Source of the DNA: Enterobacter cloacae subsp. cloacae ATCC 13047
GTDB taxonomy: Bacteria > Pseudomonadota > Gammaproteobacteria > Enterobacterales > Enterobacteriaceae
DNA: 64,000 nucleotides
Assembly (NCBI RefSeq): GCF_000025565.1
Contig: NC_014121.1
Location: 1,674,001-1,738,000, forward strand
Direction: 5' to 3'
This document shows, one piece after another, positions 32,977-40,654 of the stretch (positions within the stretch are counted from its first letter, which is position 1; each line of letters starts with the position of its first letter). The notes beneath the pieces were generated by a model. That model saw only the letters and a program-made list of their open reading frames with translations, was not told where the DNA came from and made no database searches. Position numbers and translations under genes: made by a program.

Positions 32977-34326
32977 TTATTCTGTTTTAAATATCATTGT
33001 TGTTGATTGAATTATATAGTCTCTCGGGACTAGTTCTTCGAAATGATCTTCTTTTTGGAAGACATGTATCATATTTGGAAATAATCTATAGTCAACGGGG
33101 TGAATAGCGTTTGGATTATGATACATATAGACGGCTGTACACCATGGTTCTTGGTAGTTAGGATCGCTTACATCTGCCGTAAAAGGGAAAGGATTAGCCT
33201 CTTGGTCTGTTTTAACACCATTAACGAGAATTTTAAATCCTTTTGCTTCTATACCTGCAAGGATTCCCATACGATTAAATTTTGGTATGGTAGCTTGAGT
33301 AGTTAGTAAAACTGCAGACACATAATTGTTTTGTTCAGATCCAAAAAAATTTGATTTTATAACTCTATTACCATCAATGTGTTTTTCAATCGATGTACCA
33401 GACTCTATATCAACACCATACAAATAACTATGTAGAGCCTCACTTGAAAACGCCATAGACATTCTTTTTGAATAATCTTGCATGGCTATAATAAATGGTT
33501 TATTTTTAGTATGGTCGAGTTCCCAATAATGAACTTTTTCTGGCTCAGGACGATGCCGGACCTTTTTTAACAAACTTCTTGCAAACTTGAAAGGCATCAC
33601 CTTGAGTACATGCGTTCTTAACTCATCCATTTGTTCTTGGTTAACTTCTTTTCTTTCAAGAGGATCTTCCGTTTCAGCAATACTTACAGCCTCTACAGAG
33701 ATAACTTCACCGAATTTCGAGAGTAAAAAATCAGGTTGGTTGTATTCTCTGTTCATCTCGAAGTCGAGTTCGTAAAATACGGCATTTAAATATAATTCAA
33801 ATAATCTTGAGTTGAAGGAATCACTTTGGAAATCCCGAATAAATATTCCGTCTGGGTCTTTGAACCAATATGCCAACTCCTCAAGGACAATGTAGGCAGG
33901 GAAATGTAGTGGATCTTCGAGTAGCATTTTTATATAAATGTTTCTTTTTTCATCTGGCACTTTACTTAAAAACAAAGAAAAAGGTTTTGCTGATTCATCG
34001 CCTTGCATGAACGTGCCGTTGTGATGCTGAGAAAGCATTTTGGGAATGCTATCGTTCAGATTTTCAAGTAAAGTATCCATTGAATCATATGAAGCTAAAA
34101 CATTTATAGCTCTGAATTTTTTATCTAAATCTCTTCCCAGAACTATTGCGTTATAATCATTGTCAATATTACAAACTATAATGGTACATAATAATGTTAT
34201 GTCATTTTCTTCACATTTAAACCAGCGAATTTCTTGCGAGAATGTTTTCAGATAGGGGGAGCGACCGTAAAAATAAATGTCGAATTGTTCTTTACTAATT
34301 TCACTAAACTTTAACCCAGAGTTCAT
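32977..34326 (-). CDS. Accessory protein with a possible PD-(D/E)XK-like core
   Basis: An AT-rich 449-residue leftward gene within the satellite, unlike its neighbours in base composition. Near residues 180-215 the segment SRLFELYLNAVFYELDFEMN, then QPDFLL and ISVEAVS resembles the helix-Glu, PD and ExK strands of the nuclease fold, though the lysine is not conserved. No membrane segment. It is co-directional with and 23 bp after a ribbon-helix-helix gene, like a regulator-effector pair. Satellite hotspots of this kind often carry phage-defence genes; the function is unproven. Confidence 0.5.
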   Translation of the reverse strand: MNSGLKFSEISKEQFDIYFYGRSPYLKTFSQEIRWFKCEENDITLLCTIIVCNIDNDYNAIVLGRDLDKKFRAINVLASYDSMDTLLENLNDSIPKMLSQHHNGTFMQGDESAKPFSLFLSKVPDEKRNIYIKMLLEDPLHFPAYIVLEELAYWFKDPDGIFIRDFQSDSFNSRLFELYLNAVFYELDFEMNREYNQPDFLLSKFGEVISVEAVSIAETEDPLERKEVNQEQMDELRTHVLKVMPFKFARSLLKKVRHRPEPEKVHYWELDHTKNKPFIIAMQDYSKRMSMAFSSEALHSYLYGVDIESGTSIEKHIDGNRVIKSNFFGSEQNNYVSAVLLTTQATIPKFNRMGILAGIEAKGFKILVNGVKTDQEANPFPFTADVSDPNYQEPWCTAVYMYHNPNAIHPVDYRLFPNMIHVFQKEDHFEELVPRDYIIQSTTMIFKTE

Positions 34327-34349
34327 ATCAATTCCTTTTTAATTTATAG

Positions 34350-34544
34350 TTAACCTTTAGGAGTGATTCCATTTTTTTTAAGTTCACTTCTAATCAATTC
34401 TTTGATCCAATTCCCTAGACTAACGCCTTCTTTTTCCGCAATCTCAGAAATTTGTTGCTTTAAATCAGGTGAAATTCGAATCTGAAATGCTGGGGCTTTG
34501 CCTCCCCCTTTCGGTTGTTTATCGCGTTTAATAGATGTTGACAT
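34350..34544 (-). CDS. Ribbon-helix-helix (Arc/HicB-like) regulator
   Basis: A 64-residue protein: a flexible basic N-terminus, then FQIRISPDLKQQISEIAEKE followed by GVSLGNWIKELIRSELKK. This is the Arc/CopG ribbon-helix-helix DNA-binding fold. It is first in a two-gene leftward operon with the 449-residue protein. A 12-bp inverted repeat covers its promoter at 34545-34584, so it probably represses itself. An antitoxin-like role is possible. Confidence 0.78.
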   Translation of the reverse strand: MSTSIKRDKQPKGGGKAPAFQIRISPDLKQQISEIAEKEGVSLGNWIKELIRSELKKNGITPKG

Positions 34545-34584
34545 GTGTGTACCTATTGCATAGTATCAAAAAATAGGTACACAC
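34545..34584. promoter_or_regulatory. Inverted-repeat operator of the accessory operon
   Basis: GTGTGTACCTAT (34545-34556) and ATAGGTACACAC (34573-34584) are perfect inverted 12-mers separated by 16 bp, directly upstream of the leftward RHH start codon. The spacing suits two dimers of an RHH protein. Confidence 0.7.
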
Positions 34585-34611
34585 CTTATCATGTGAATGG
34601 ATTATAAGACA

Positions 34612-34644
34612 ACGCCCTAGAGTGCTCGCAACACAGTAGGGCGT
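34612..34644 (+). promoter_or_regulatory. Leader hairpin before the Icd-like gene
   Basis: ACGCCCTA (34612-34619) and TAGGGCGT (34637-34644) form a perfect 8-bp stem with a 17-nt loop, in the leader of the satellite's rightward early operon. P4 regulates this operon by small RNAs and transcription termination; this hairpin may serve such a purpose, but no T run follows. Confidence 0.4.
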
Positions 34645-34676
34645 CTAACCATCAACCGTTAACTGGAGTAACGACT

Positions 34677-34964
34677 ATGGCTGGAATACAGCATACCCAA
34701 ACTCGCCCCAAATTTACATGGCTATTCCTTGGCACACCGCGAGGTCATTCTTGTCTCCCGATAGTTCTGCGCACCGTTGCAGATACTGAAGACACTGCCC
34801 GTGCAAAGTTCTGTGGCTGGGAGTTAACCTTTGCCGCCAAAATCCGGACCGAAAGCCCGCTCTCAGTATCGTTTATGGATCCTGAGAATCGCACCCTATG
34901 GAGCATCCTGGGTAGCGATCCTTACAGCAATGAAGCTGTGCCAATGGAGGTGCGCCATGGATAA
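34677..34964 (+). CDS. Icd-like host cell division inhibitor family protein
   Basis: A 95-residue protein with the family core [20 protein letters not shown], then [18 protein letters not shown]. Members are encoded by P4-like satellites and some lambdoid phages as the first early gene; P1 Icd blocks cell division. Good TGGAG ribosome site. It overlaps the next gene by 8 bp and begins the replication operon. Confidence 0.8.
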   Translation: MAGIQHTQTRPKFTWLFLGTPRGHSCLPIVLRTVADTEDTARAKFCGWELTFAAKIRTESPLSVSFMDPENRTLWSILGSDPYSNEAVPMEVRHG

Positions 34965-35136
34965 GTCCGACTTACCCGCTGATTACGAGATACGCGTCCT
35001 GGTGACGGTTAAAAACGGTCAGGTTACAGAGCGCCGCCTTCGTTCGGATGAAATCGTGGCCACACCGGAAGGTTTTATCCAGGCAGTTCGTCAGGCTGCT
35101 GATGCATATGGTTTAACAGCTACCGACAAGGAATAA
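34957..35136 (+). CDS. Small satellite early protein
   Basis: A 59-residue protein ([20 protein letters not shown]) with GGAGG before the ATG. It is part of the early operon between the Icd-like and DUF4222-like genes. No known motif. Confidence 0.6.
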   Translation: MDKSDLPADYEIRVLVTVKNGQVTERRLRSDEIVATPEGFIQAVRQAADAYGLTATDKE

Positions 35137-35140
35137 CTTC

Positions 35141-35464
35141 ATGATTAAAAAATTCAATCAGGTTCAGCCTGAGGGCGTTGCTCAACCAAAAATCGAGGCA
35201 CACAGCCGCTGGAAAAATAACTACGGTGAAAAAATCACTGTTAAGTGCGTGGCGTTCGGTCGTGTGACATATATCCGCGACGGGTATGACAGCGAATGCA
35301 TTTGCTCTGAATACCGGTTCACGGGTGAATTTAAGTACCTTCCGGAGGAAACGGAGAAAAGCCAGGCGGAAGCGAAAGAAAATGGGCGTAAAAAAATTGC
35401 TGAGCTGCGTTCAGCCCTGCCGCTGAGTGTTGGATCTGACGGATGGGATAAGGGGCTGAAATGA
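35141..35464 (+). CDS. DUF4222-like satellite protein
   Basis: A 107-residue protein. The segment SRWKNNYGEKITVKCVAFGR followed by IRDGYDSECICSEYRFTGEF fits the DUF4222 type common in P4-like elements. Its C-terminus ends in LPLSVGSDGWDK, a peptide echoed inside the next gene's product (LPLSVGSDGYDQ at about residue 137). It overlaps that gene by four bases. Confidence 0.65.
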   Translation: MIKKFNQVQPEGVAQPKIEAHSRWKNNYGEKITVKCVAFGRVTYIRDGYDSECICSEYRFTGEFKYLPEETEKSQAEAKENGRKKIAELRSALPLSVGSDGWDKGLK

Positions 35465-36870
35465 AAAATGCACCGAATCTGAAACTCCTGCCAAAAGAAA
35501 AATTCACGGAGGCAGTTATTTTTGCCGGGTCAGAAGCATACGCCCATGCGAAGGGTTGGGAAGAGGGGCTTGGTAAACAGATTGCCGAAGATACCACTCC
35601 TCCAGTTTACCTTGGGCCAAAACAACTGGCTGAGTTGGATAACCTGCGCATTGTGGATGATGGCCGTCATGCTGTGCGGATTTACTTGGCCGGGAATATA
35701 AAGCCTATCCAGATTAATCACATTGCTGAAAAGCTGGCGGTGGCTGGCGTGCAGGATGCCAAATTGTATAAAGGCATTCCCGACCATGAGCCAGAAGACT
35801 GGAGGGAATATCTTTCCCGTTTGCGCGAGCAGGTTGAAGTATCTATAGGGGAGGAGTCATTGCGGCACAGTCTTCCTTTAAGCGTGGGCTCTGATGGGTA
35901 CGATCAGGAGCAGGATTACACGTTAAAGAGTTACCTTCCCGCTAACAGCCTGAGCAGTATCTACGGCCCGAGCGGTTCGTATAAAAGTTTTCTGGCGGTG
36001 TCCTGGGCTTGCCACGTTGCAGCCGGGATGAAGTGGGCTGGGAAGTCGGTATCAGCCGGAGCTGTGATGTACGTAGTGGGTGAAGGTGGCATTGGCGTCC
36101 CGCGGCGAATAAAGGCGTGGGAGAAAAGACACGGTGTGAAACTGAATAATCTGTATCTGGTAAACCGTCCGGTTTTCCCGGTTCGCCGTGAGGAAATGCA
36201 GGAGATGATCAAAGCTGCGCGTGATGTTAAGTCCAGAACGGGACAGCCGGTTCGCCTGATTGTCGTAGATACTTTAGCGCGGTGCTTCGGTGGTAACGAT
36301 GAAAACGATGCTCGTGATATGGGGGCGTTTATCGAAGGCTGCGACGTCATCAAGCGTGAGACTGGCGCCACGTTGCTGGTGGTGCATCATTCAGGAAAAG
36401 ACGATACCAAAGGTGCACGTGGTTCCAGTGCTTTCAGGGCTGCGCTCGATGCTGAGTTCAATGTCCGGCGCGAGGGTGATGGTGGGGCGATAATCCTGAC
36501 CTGCACAAAGATGAAAGATGCGGAGGAGCCAAAACAGGCAGCATTCGATTTGCGCACGGTGGAACTGTTTACTGATCGCGATGGCGAACTGATTTCGTCG
36601 CTGGTGGTGCAGGACCTGCCACGAGAGGCGCGAGAACCTGATCCGGAACTGGCTGATATCAAGCACCTGACCGGGAACCACGCTGCACTATGGCAGTCAA
36701 TCCGGAGCCGAAAAGCCAAAGGTGAACCGTGTAATGTCTCTGTTATACGTGATGATATTACCACTTTGTTTGGAGAGAACGGCCGCAAAGGCTTTAAACG
36801 CTGGCTGGATAAACTCGTTAGGGAAAATATTATCTTTATCGATGATTCAGGAGATATCACGATAATTTAA
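35461..36870 (+). CDS. RepA-type replicative helicase/ATPase
   Basis: A 469-residue protein with a RecA-fold ATPase from about residue 150: SIYGPSGSYKSFLAVSWACH (Walker A), LIVVDTLARCFGGNDENDA (Walker B and motif 2) and LLVVHHSGKDDTKGARGSS. These match AAA_25/RSF1010 RepA-type hexameric helicases. It replaces the P4 alpha primase-helicase and is followed by an iteron-like origin, so it is the likely satellite replication protein. The C-terminal ~80 residues look like a winged helix. Confidence 0.85.
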   Translation: MKNAPNLKLLPKEKFTEAVIFAGSEAYAHAKGWEEGLGKQIAEDTTPPVYLGPKQLAELDNLRIVDDGRHAVRIYLAGNIKPIQINHIAEKLAVAGVQDAKLYKGIPDHEPEDWREYLSRLREQVEVSIGEESLRHSLPLSVGSDGYDQEQDYTLKSYLPANSLSSIYGPSGSYKSFLAVSWACHVAAGMKWAGKSVSAGAVMYVVGEGGIGVPRRIKAWEKRHGVKLNNLYLVNRPVFPVRREEMQEMIKAARDVKSRTGQPVRLIVVDTLARCFGGNDENDARDMGAFIEGCDVIKRETGATLLVVHHSGKDDTKGARGSSAFRAALDAEFNVRREGDGGAIILTCTKMKDAEEPKQAAFDLRTVELFTDRDGELISSLVVQDLPREAREPDPELADIKHLTGNHAALWQSIRSRKAKGEPCNVSVIRDDITTLFGENGRKGFKRWLDKLVRENIIFIDDSGDITII

Positions 36871-36874
36871 CCCG

Positions 36875-37081
36875 AAAAGTGCGGCAAGAAATGCGCGCGA
36901 TGCGCGAAATACTCATAAAACATACATTTGCCGCACTTTTCCCATGTATATACGAAGAAAGTGCGCGGATTGACATTAATCATCCGCAAACCCGCGCCAT
37001 TACTGGTATTCATGGCTATACGGTGCATGTTGGATTGCGCACCTAGGTGCGCGGGGGGAAAAGTGCGGCAAGAAATGCGCG
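36875..37081. repeat. Candidate satellite replication origin
   Basis: A 23-bp unit beginning AAAAGTGCGGCAAGAAATGC occurs at 36875-36897 and 37059-37081. The first 13 bp recur inverted at 36928-36940. The perfect palindrome GCGCACCTAGGTGCGC lies at 37037-37052. The gap 36871-37325 has no gene and directly follows the helicase gene. Position and repeats suggest an origin bound by the RepA-type protein. Confidence 0.6.
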
Positions 37082-37325
37082 ATGGTAGACATGCAATAAA
37101 GCTAATGCGAAACATCCCTTACCATACAATGCATACTTTGCGGTTTACCCTATCATTATGCATCATTGCTATTAACTTCAATTCACTTCACATCACTCCA
37201 ACTCACAATGCTTTTCCAATCCTATCGATCTTTAAAGATCTTGCGTGTTGTGATCTTGCGAGGGAGGAGGGTTTGTGCCATTATGATCATATGACGAGCT
37301 ACACTTGCATTAGGAGGTTAGAGTT

Positions 37326-37814
37326 ATGGACTTGTCCAAGGCTAACTTTTACAACTTTATTGATCAGTATGTTGAGATTACTGGTGCTTCTCCAAATACC
37401 GCTGGCAACGTGCGTAGCGTTTGCTATCTGGTAAAGGATTACATCTCGGAGACCGCAACTGCGGATACGTGGGATACAAACAGCATCATTAACACCTACG
37501 TTATGGCGAATGGTATTGCTGAAGATACCCAGAAATCGTACATCAGCCGCTTTAACGGAGCTGTGACAAAATTTATTGCACATGAGAAAGGTGAAGATGT
37601 GACCGTGAAGCAGCGCAGATCGCCTGTTAAGTACGCTCCGTCTTTAGTGATCTCGAATAAATTCTTAGTAAAGACCTTTGATCTGCCGATCCCCCTTCGG
37701 GATGATCTCACCGTCATTGTCGGTAATTTGCCTCGCGATTTGACCAAAGATGAGGCGAAAAGGATTAGCACAATCATTGAGTCGTTTGCAGTCTCTCAGC
37801 CGGCAAATGACTAA
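37326..37814 (+). CDS. Satellite protein of unknown function
   Basis: A 162-residue protein with AGGAGG upstream. Its first 80 residues (FIDQYVEITGASPNTAGNVR, DTQKSYISRFNGAVTKFIAH) resemble the helical core-binding domain of tyrosine recombinases, but no catalytic domain follows. The C-terminal part (LPIPLRDDLTVIVGNLPRDL) looks like a separate small helical module. It is followed by a terminator. Confidence 0.6.
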   Translation: MDLSKANFYNFIDQYVEITGASPNTAGNVRSVCYLVKDYISETATADTWDTNSIINTYVMANGIAEDTQKSYISRFNGAVTKFIAHEKGEDVTVKQRRSPVKYAPSLVISNKFLVKTFDLPIPLRDDLTVIVGNLPRDLTKDEAKRISTIIESFAVSQPAND

Positions 37815-37819
37815 ACAAA

Positions 37820-37845
37820 AAAGCCCTGCTGTTATGCAGGGCTTT
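37820..37845 (+). terminator. Terminator within the satellite
   Basis: AAAGCCCTGC (37820-37829) and GCAGGGCTTT (37836-37845) form a 10-bp stem, placed 6 bp after the 37326 gene. Confidence 0.7.
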
Positions 37846-37984
37846 AGGGGGAAGAAAACGGAATTTCTTCCAGAGCACAGGTTAACTGTAACTCTTATGC
37901 GTCGAAACTTAAGAATAGCGGTTAACCGGGGCATACACAAGGCTGGATAGGATTACAGCTGTGTATACGAACAGGATAAACGTC

Positions 37985-38125
37985 ATGGCAACTGGTTACT
38001 GTCCACGCTGTGGTAATTCTTGTGAAGTCATCTTTCGGGCTAACAAGAAAGACCCTTCCGGCAAAATCATTTACCCTAAACGTGGTAAAGTTTTTGTCAT
38101 CCCTCTCTGCAGTATTTGCAGCTGA
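37985..38125 (+). CDS. Small zinc-ribbon satellite protein
   Basis: A 46-residue protein (MATGYCPRCGNSCEVIFRAN, ending in PLCSICS) with two CxxC pairs that would bind one zinc ion. An AGGA site lies 8 bp before the ATG and a terminator follows at 38141. The stretch 37846-37984 shows no other gene. Confidence 0.6.
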   Translation: MATGYCPRCGNSCEVIFRANKKDPSGKIIYPKRGKVFVIPLCSICS

Positions 38126-38140
38126 AAAGACCGCTAAGTA

Positions 38141-38164
38141 AACCCAGCCTCGGCTGGGTTTTTT
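38141..38164 (+). terminator. Terminator before the satellite structural block
   Basis: AACCCAGCCTCGGCTGGGTT followed by TTTT. It isolates the early genes from the capsid block at 38314, which must have its own promoter in 38165-38313 (an AT-rich stretch with TATACA at about 38295) or depend on helper antitermination. Confidence 0.8.
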
Positions 38165-38313
38165 ACTCCCTAGAATCAATTTCGTACTGCCGGGAAAACC
38201 CGTTTTTTTTGCATTTAAAATCAATTAATCTATTTTTATGATAGATATTGTTTTACTTACCACTTTTAGTGATCAATCATTGAGTCCTGTTTACTTATAC
38301 AGTAGAGGACACC

Positions 38314-38526
38314 ATGAGTGACATTAACACTTTAAACCCTAGCGAGACCAAAGGCGGCTCTGTACATCTGGACGCGCAGACCGTTTTACGACTTAAGCAG
38401 TACCGCCTTGATCATTTGAAAGCTCACCCCGGGAAGCCATTACCCGGGGTTGCGCAGATTGTTCGGCACGCTGTTAATGCCTGGCTTGATGAAAGCGGCT
38501 TTTCAGTTACGGAAGGTGTCAAATGA
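38314..38526 (+). CDS. Small protein coupled to the satellite capsid gene
   Basis: A 70-residue protein with a region like a ribbon-helix-helix (GGSVHLDAQTVLRLKQYRLD, VAQIVRHAVNAWLDESGF). Its stop overlaps the capsid gene start by four bases (ATGA), so the two are translationally coupled. It could be a regulator of the structural block or a capsid-modifying factor; neither can be settled from sequence. Confidence 0.6.
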   Translation: MSDINTLNPSETKGGSVHLDAQTVLRLKQYRLDHLKAHPGKPLPGVAQIVRHAVNAWLDESGFSVTEGVK

Positions 38527-40439
38527 AAGGCTGGTACACCATTAAAGCCGCCAGCAGCGGTAACAGTGCTGATATCAGCATTTACGAGGAGATCGGTGGG
38601 TGGGGTATCACTGCCCAGCAGTTTTCCGAGGATCTGAAAACTCTGGGCGATATCTCACATATTAACCTTCACATTCACTCCCCAGGTGGCGATGTCTTCG
38701 ACGGCATCGCTATCTATAACCTCCTGAATAAACATCCGGCAAAAGTCACCGTGCAGATCGACGGTCTGGCCGCTTCTATGGCGTCAGTTATTGCAATGGC
38801 TGGCGACCGTATCGTTATGCCTGAAAACGCGCTCATGATGATTCACAAACCGTGGGGAATCTCTGGTGGGAACGCCAACGACATGCGCGACTATGCCGAA
38901 CTTCTGGATAAAGTCGAAAGTGTCTTGATCCCGGCATATGCACGCAAAACGGGTAAATCAGCCGAATCACTGGCGGAAATGCTGGAGGATGAAACATGGA
39001 TGGATGGCCGTGAATGTGTGGCGCAGGGTTTTGCTGACGAATTGTTACCCGCTGTCAGTGCAATGGCCTGTATTGAGTCAAAACGAATTGAGGATTTTGA
39101 GCATATGCCAAAAGATATTAAAGGGATGATCACCAGTCCCAAAGGCTCCACAAATAATGCGGTACCGGAACAAAATCGCATCAATGGAATTAAAGACCTG
39201 TTTGCTATGTTCGGCGGAAAACATGATGCCCTGAAAATGCAGTGTCTGGAGGATGTGGACTGCACACCGGAAAAAGCGAAAGACATGCTCCTGGCATCTT
39301 TGGGTAAGATTGCGACACCGTCGAACAAAACCACGGATGCTCACATATATGCAGGTAATGGCAACATTACCGGTGATGCTATCCGCCAGGGGCTTTTTGC
39401 CCGTCTGGGCCACGAACGCGCCGAACGGGGAAACCCTTATGCCATGATGAGCCTGTTTGAAATGGCGCAGGCATCGCTGGTGGATCGAGGTATCAGCGTC
39501 AGTGGTTTCGGTAACCGCTCGCAGATTGTGAATCTGGCCTTCACTCACAGCACCAGTGATTTCGCTCATATCCTTGCTGGTGGCGCTGAAAAGTCCGTGC
39601 TGACTGGCTGGCAGAGCAGCGGTGAAACTTTCCAGCAGTGGACGAAAACCGGTTCTCTATCCAACTTCCATGAAGCCAAGCGTGTGGGACTGAACGGCTT
39701 CTCTGAACTTGCTAAGGTTCCGGAAGGTGCGGAGTATAAATACGTCACAACCAGCGACAGTGGTGTGCCGATCGCCCTGGCTACCTATGGCAATATCTTC
39801 TCCATTACTCGTCAGGCAATCATCAACGATGATTTGAGCCAACTTTCAACTATCCCACAGGCGATGGGGCGTGCTGCCGCGCGTACGGTCGGCAATCTGG
39901 TCTATCTACAGCTGACTGCCAACAGTAAATTCACGGATGGCAAAGCACTGTTCCATGCAGATCATAAAAACCTCATCGCTAAAGGGATGGATACAGACGG
40001 ACTCAATGAAGCCCGGAAGGCCATGCGCCTGCAGCAGGATGCGAACGGCGACCCTATCAACGTCATTCCTGCCTATATTCTCGTACCGGCGGCGTTGGAA
40101 GGGCTGGCAAATCGCGCCGTGCTGTCCTCCTCCTCACTGTTCCCTGTAGACCAGAGTGGCTCGATGAATCAAAACCCCGGCATTATTAACGTCGTGAAGG
40201 ATATGGCGCAGGTAGTGGTTGAGCCGCGTCTGGACAAGGCCAATAACAAAGAGTGGTACGTCACTGCAGCGCAAGGAACCGACACCATCGAGGTGGCTTA
40301 TCTGGATGGAATGGATGTGCCATATCTGGAGCAGCAGGAGGGCTTCACCGTGGACGGTATTGCATGGAAGGTGCGTATCGATGCTGGCGTGGCGGCGCTG
40401 GATTATCGGGGCATGGTGAAGTCGAGCGGGGCGGCATGA
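38523..40439 (+). CDS. Satellite protease-major capsid fusion protein
   Basis: A 638-residue intact homologue of the helper's split gene. Residues 1-200: ClpP-like prohead protease (HINLHIHSPGGDVFDGIAIY, catalytic Ser in IDGLAASMASVIAMAG, His in MMIHKPWG). From about 300: HK97-fold major capsid protein (AFTHSTSDFAHILAGGAEKS, EYKYVTTSDSGVPIALATYG, RIDAGVAALDYRGM). It is clearly diverged from the helper copy along its whole length and lacks a Pro/Gln-rich linker present there. At the satellite's integration site its codons read ATGATTCAC, not ATGATCCAT. Confidence 0.92.
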   Translation: MKGWYTIKAASSGNSADISIYEEIGGWGITAQQFSEDLKTLGDISHINLHIHSPGGDVFDGIAIYNLLNKHPAKVTVQIDGLAASMASVIAMAGDRIVMPENALMMIHKPWGISGGNANDMRDYAELLDKVESVLIPAYARKTGKSAESLAEMLEDETWMDGRECVAQGFADELLPAVSAMACIESKRIEDFEHMPKDIKGMITSPKGSTNNAVPEQNRINGIKDLFAMFGGKHDALKMQCLEDVDCTPEKAKDMLLASLGKIATPSNKTTDAHIYAGNGNITGDAIRQGLFARLGHERAERGNPYAMMSLFEMAQASLVDRGISVSGFGNRSQIVNLAFTHSTSDFAHILAGGAEKSVLTGWQSSGETFQQWTKTGSLSNFHEAKRVGLNGFSELAKVPEGAEYKYVTTSDSGVPIALATYGNIFSITRQAIINDDLSQLSTIPQAMGRAAARTVGNLVYLQLTANSKFTDGKALFHADHKNLIAKGMDTDGLNEARKAMRLQQDANGDPINVIPAYILVPAALEGLANRAVLSSSSLFPVDQSGSMNQNPGIINVVKDMAQVVVEPRLDKANNKEWYVTAAQGTDTIEVAYLDGMDVPYLEQQEGFTVDGIAWKVRIDAGVAALDYRGMVKSSGAA

Positions 40440-40475
40440 CGACTGGAGGGCGGCAGATGCTGCCCTTTTTTAAAA

Positions 40476-40560
40476 GGTACTCCCGGCGGGGATGCCTGCC
40501 ACGGGGCGGCGGCATCGCGGGAAACGGCTCGTTTTTGAATTCTATGGTCATCATCATCAT
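40476..40560. other. Satellite cos site
   Basis: By gapless hand alignment about 71 of 85 bases match the helper cos at 26515-26599. GCCTGCCACGGGGCGGC and the final GGTCATCATCATCAT are identical. The expected 12-nt overhang (40504-40515, GGGCGGCGGCAT) differs from the helper's in its last five positions or so, and the cosQ-like box is GGTACT in place of GGTCCT. It would let the helper terminase package satellite DNA. Confidence 0.82.
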
Positions 40561-40654
40561 GTGCTAACTGTTTGATTATAAATGCATGAAAATGACGGAA
40601 AACAGAAAAGATGATGGATTGTATTTTTTTTGTTCATCATCTTTGGGGGTAACG

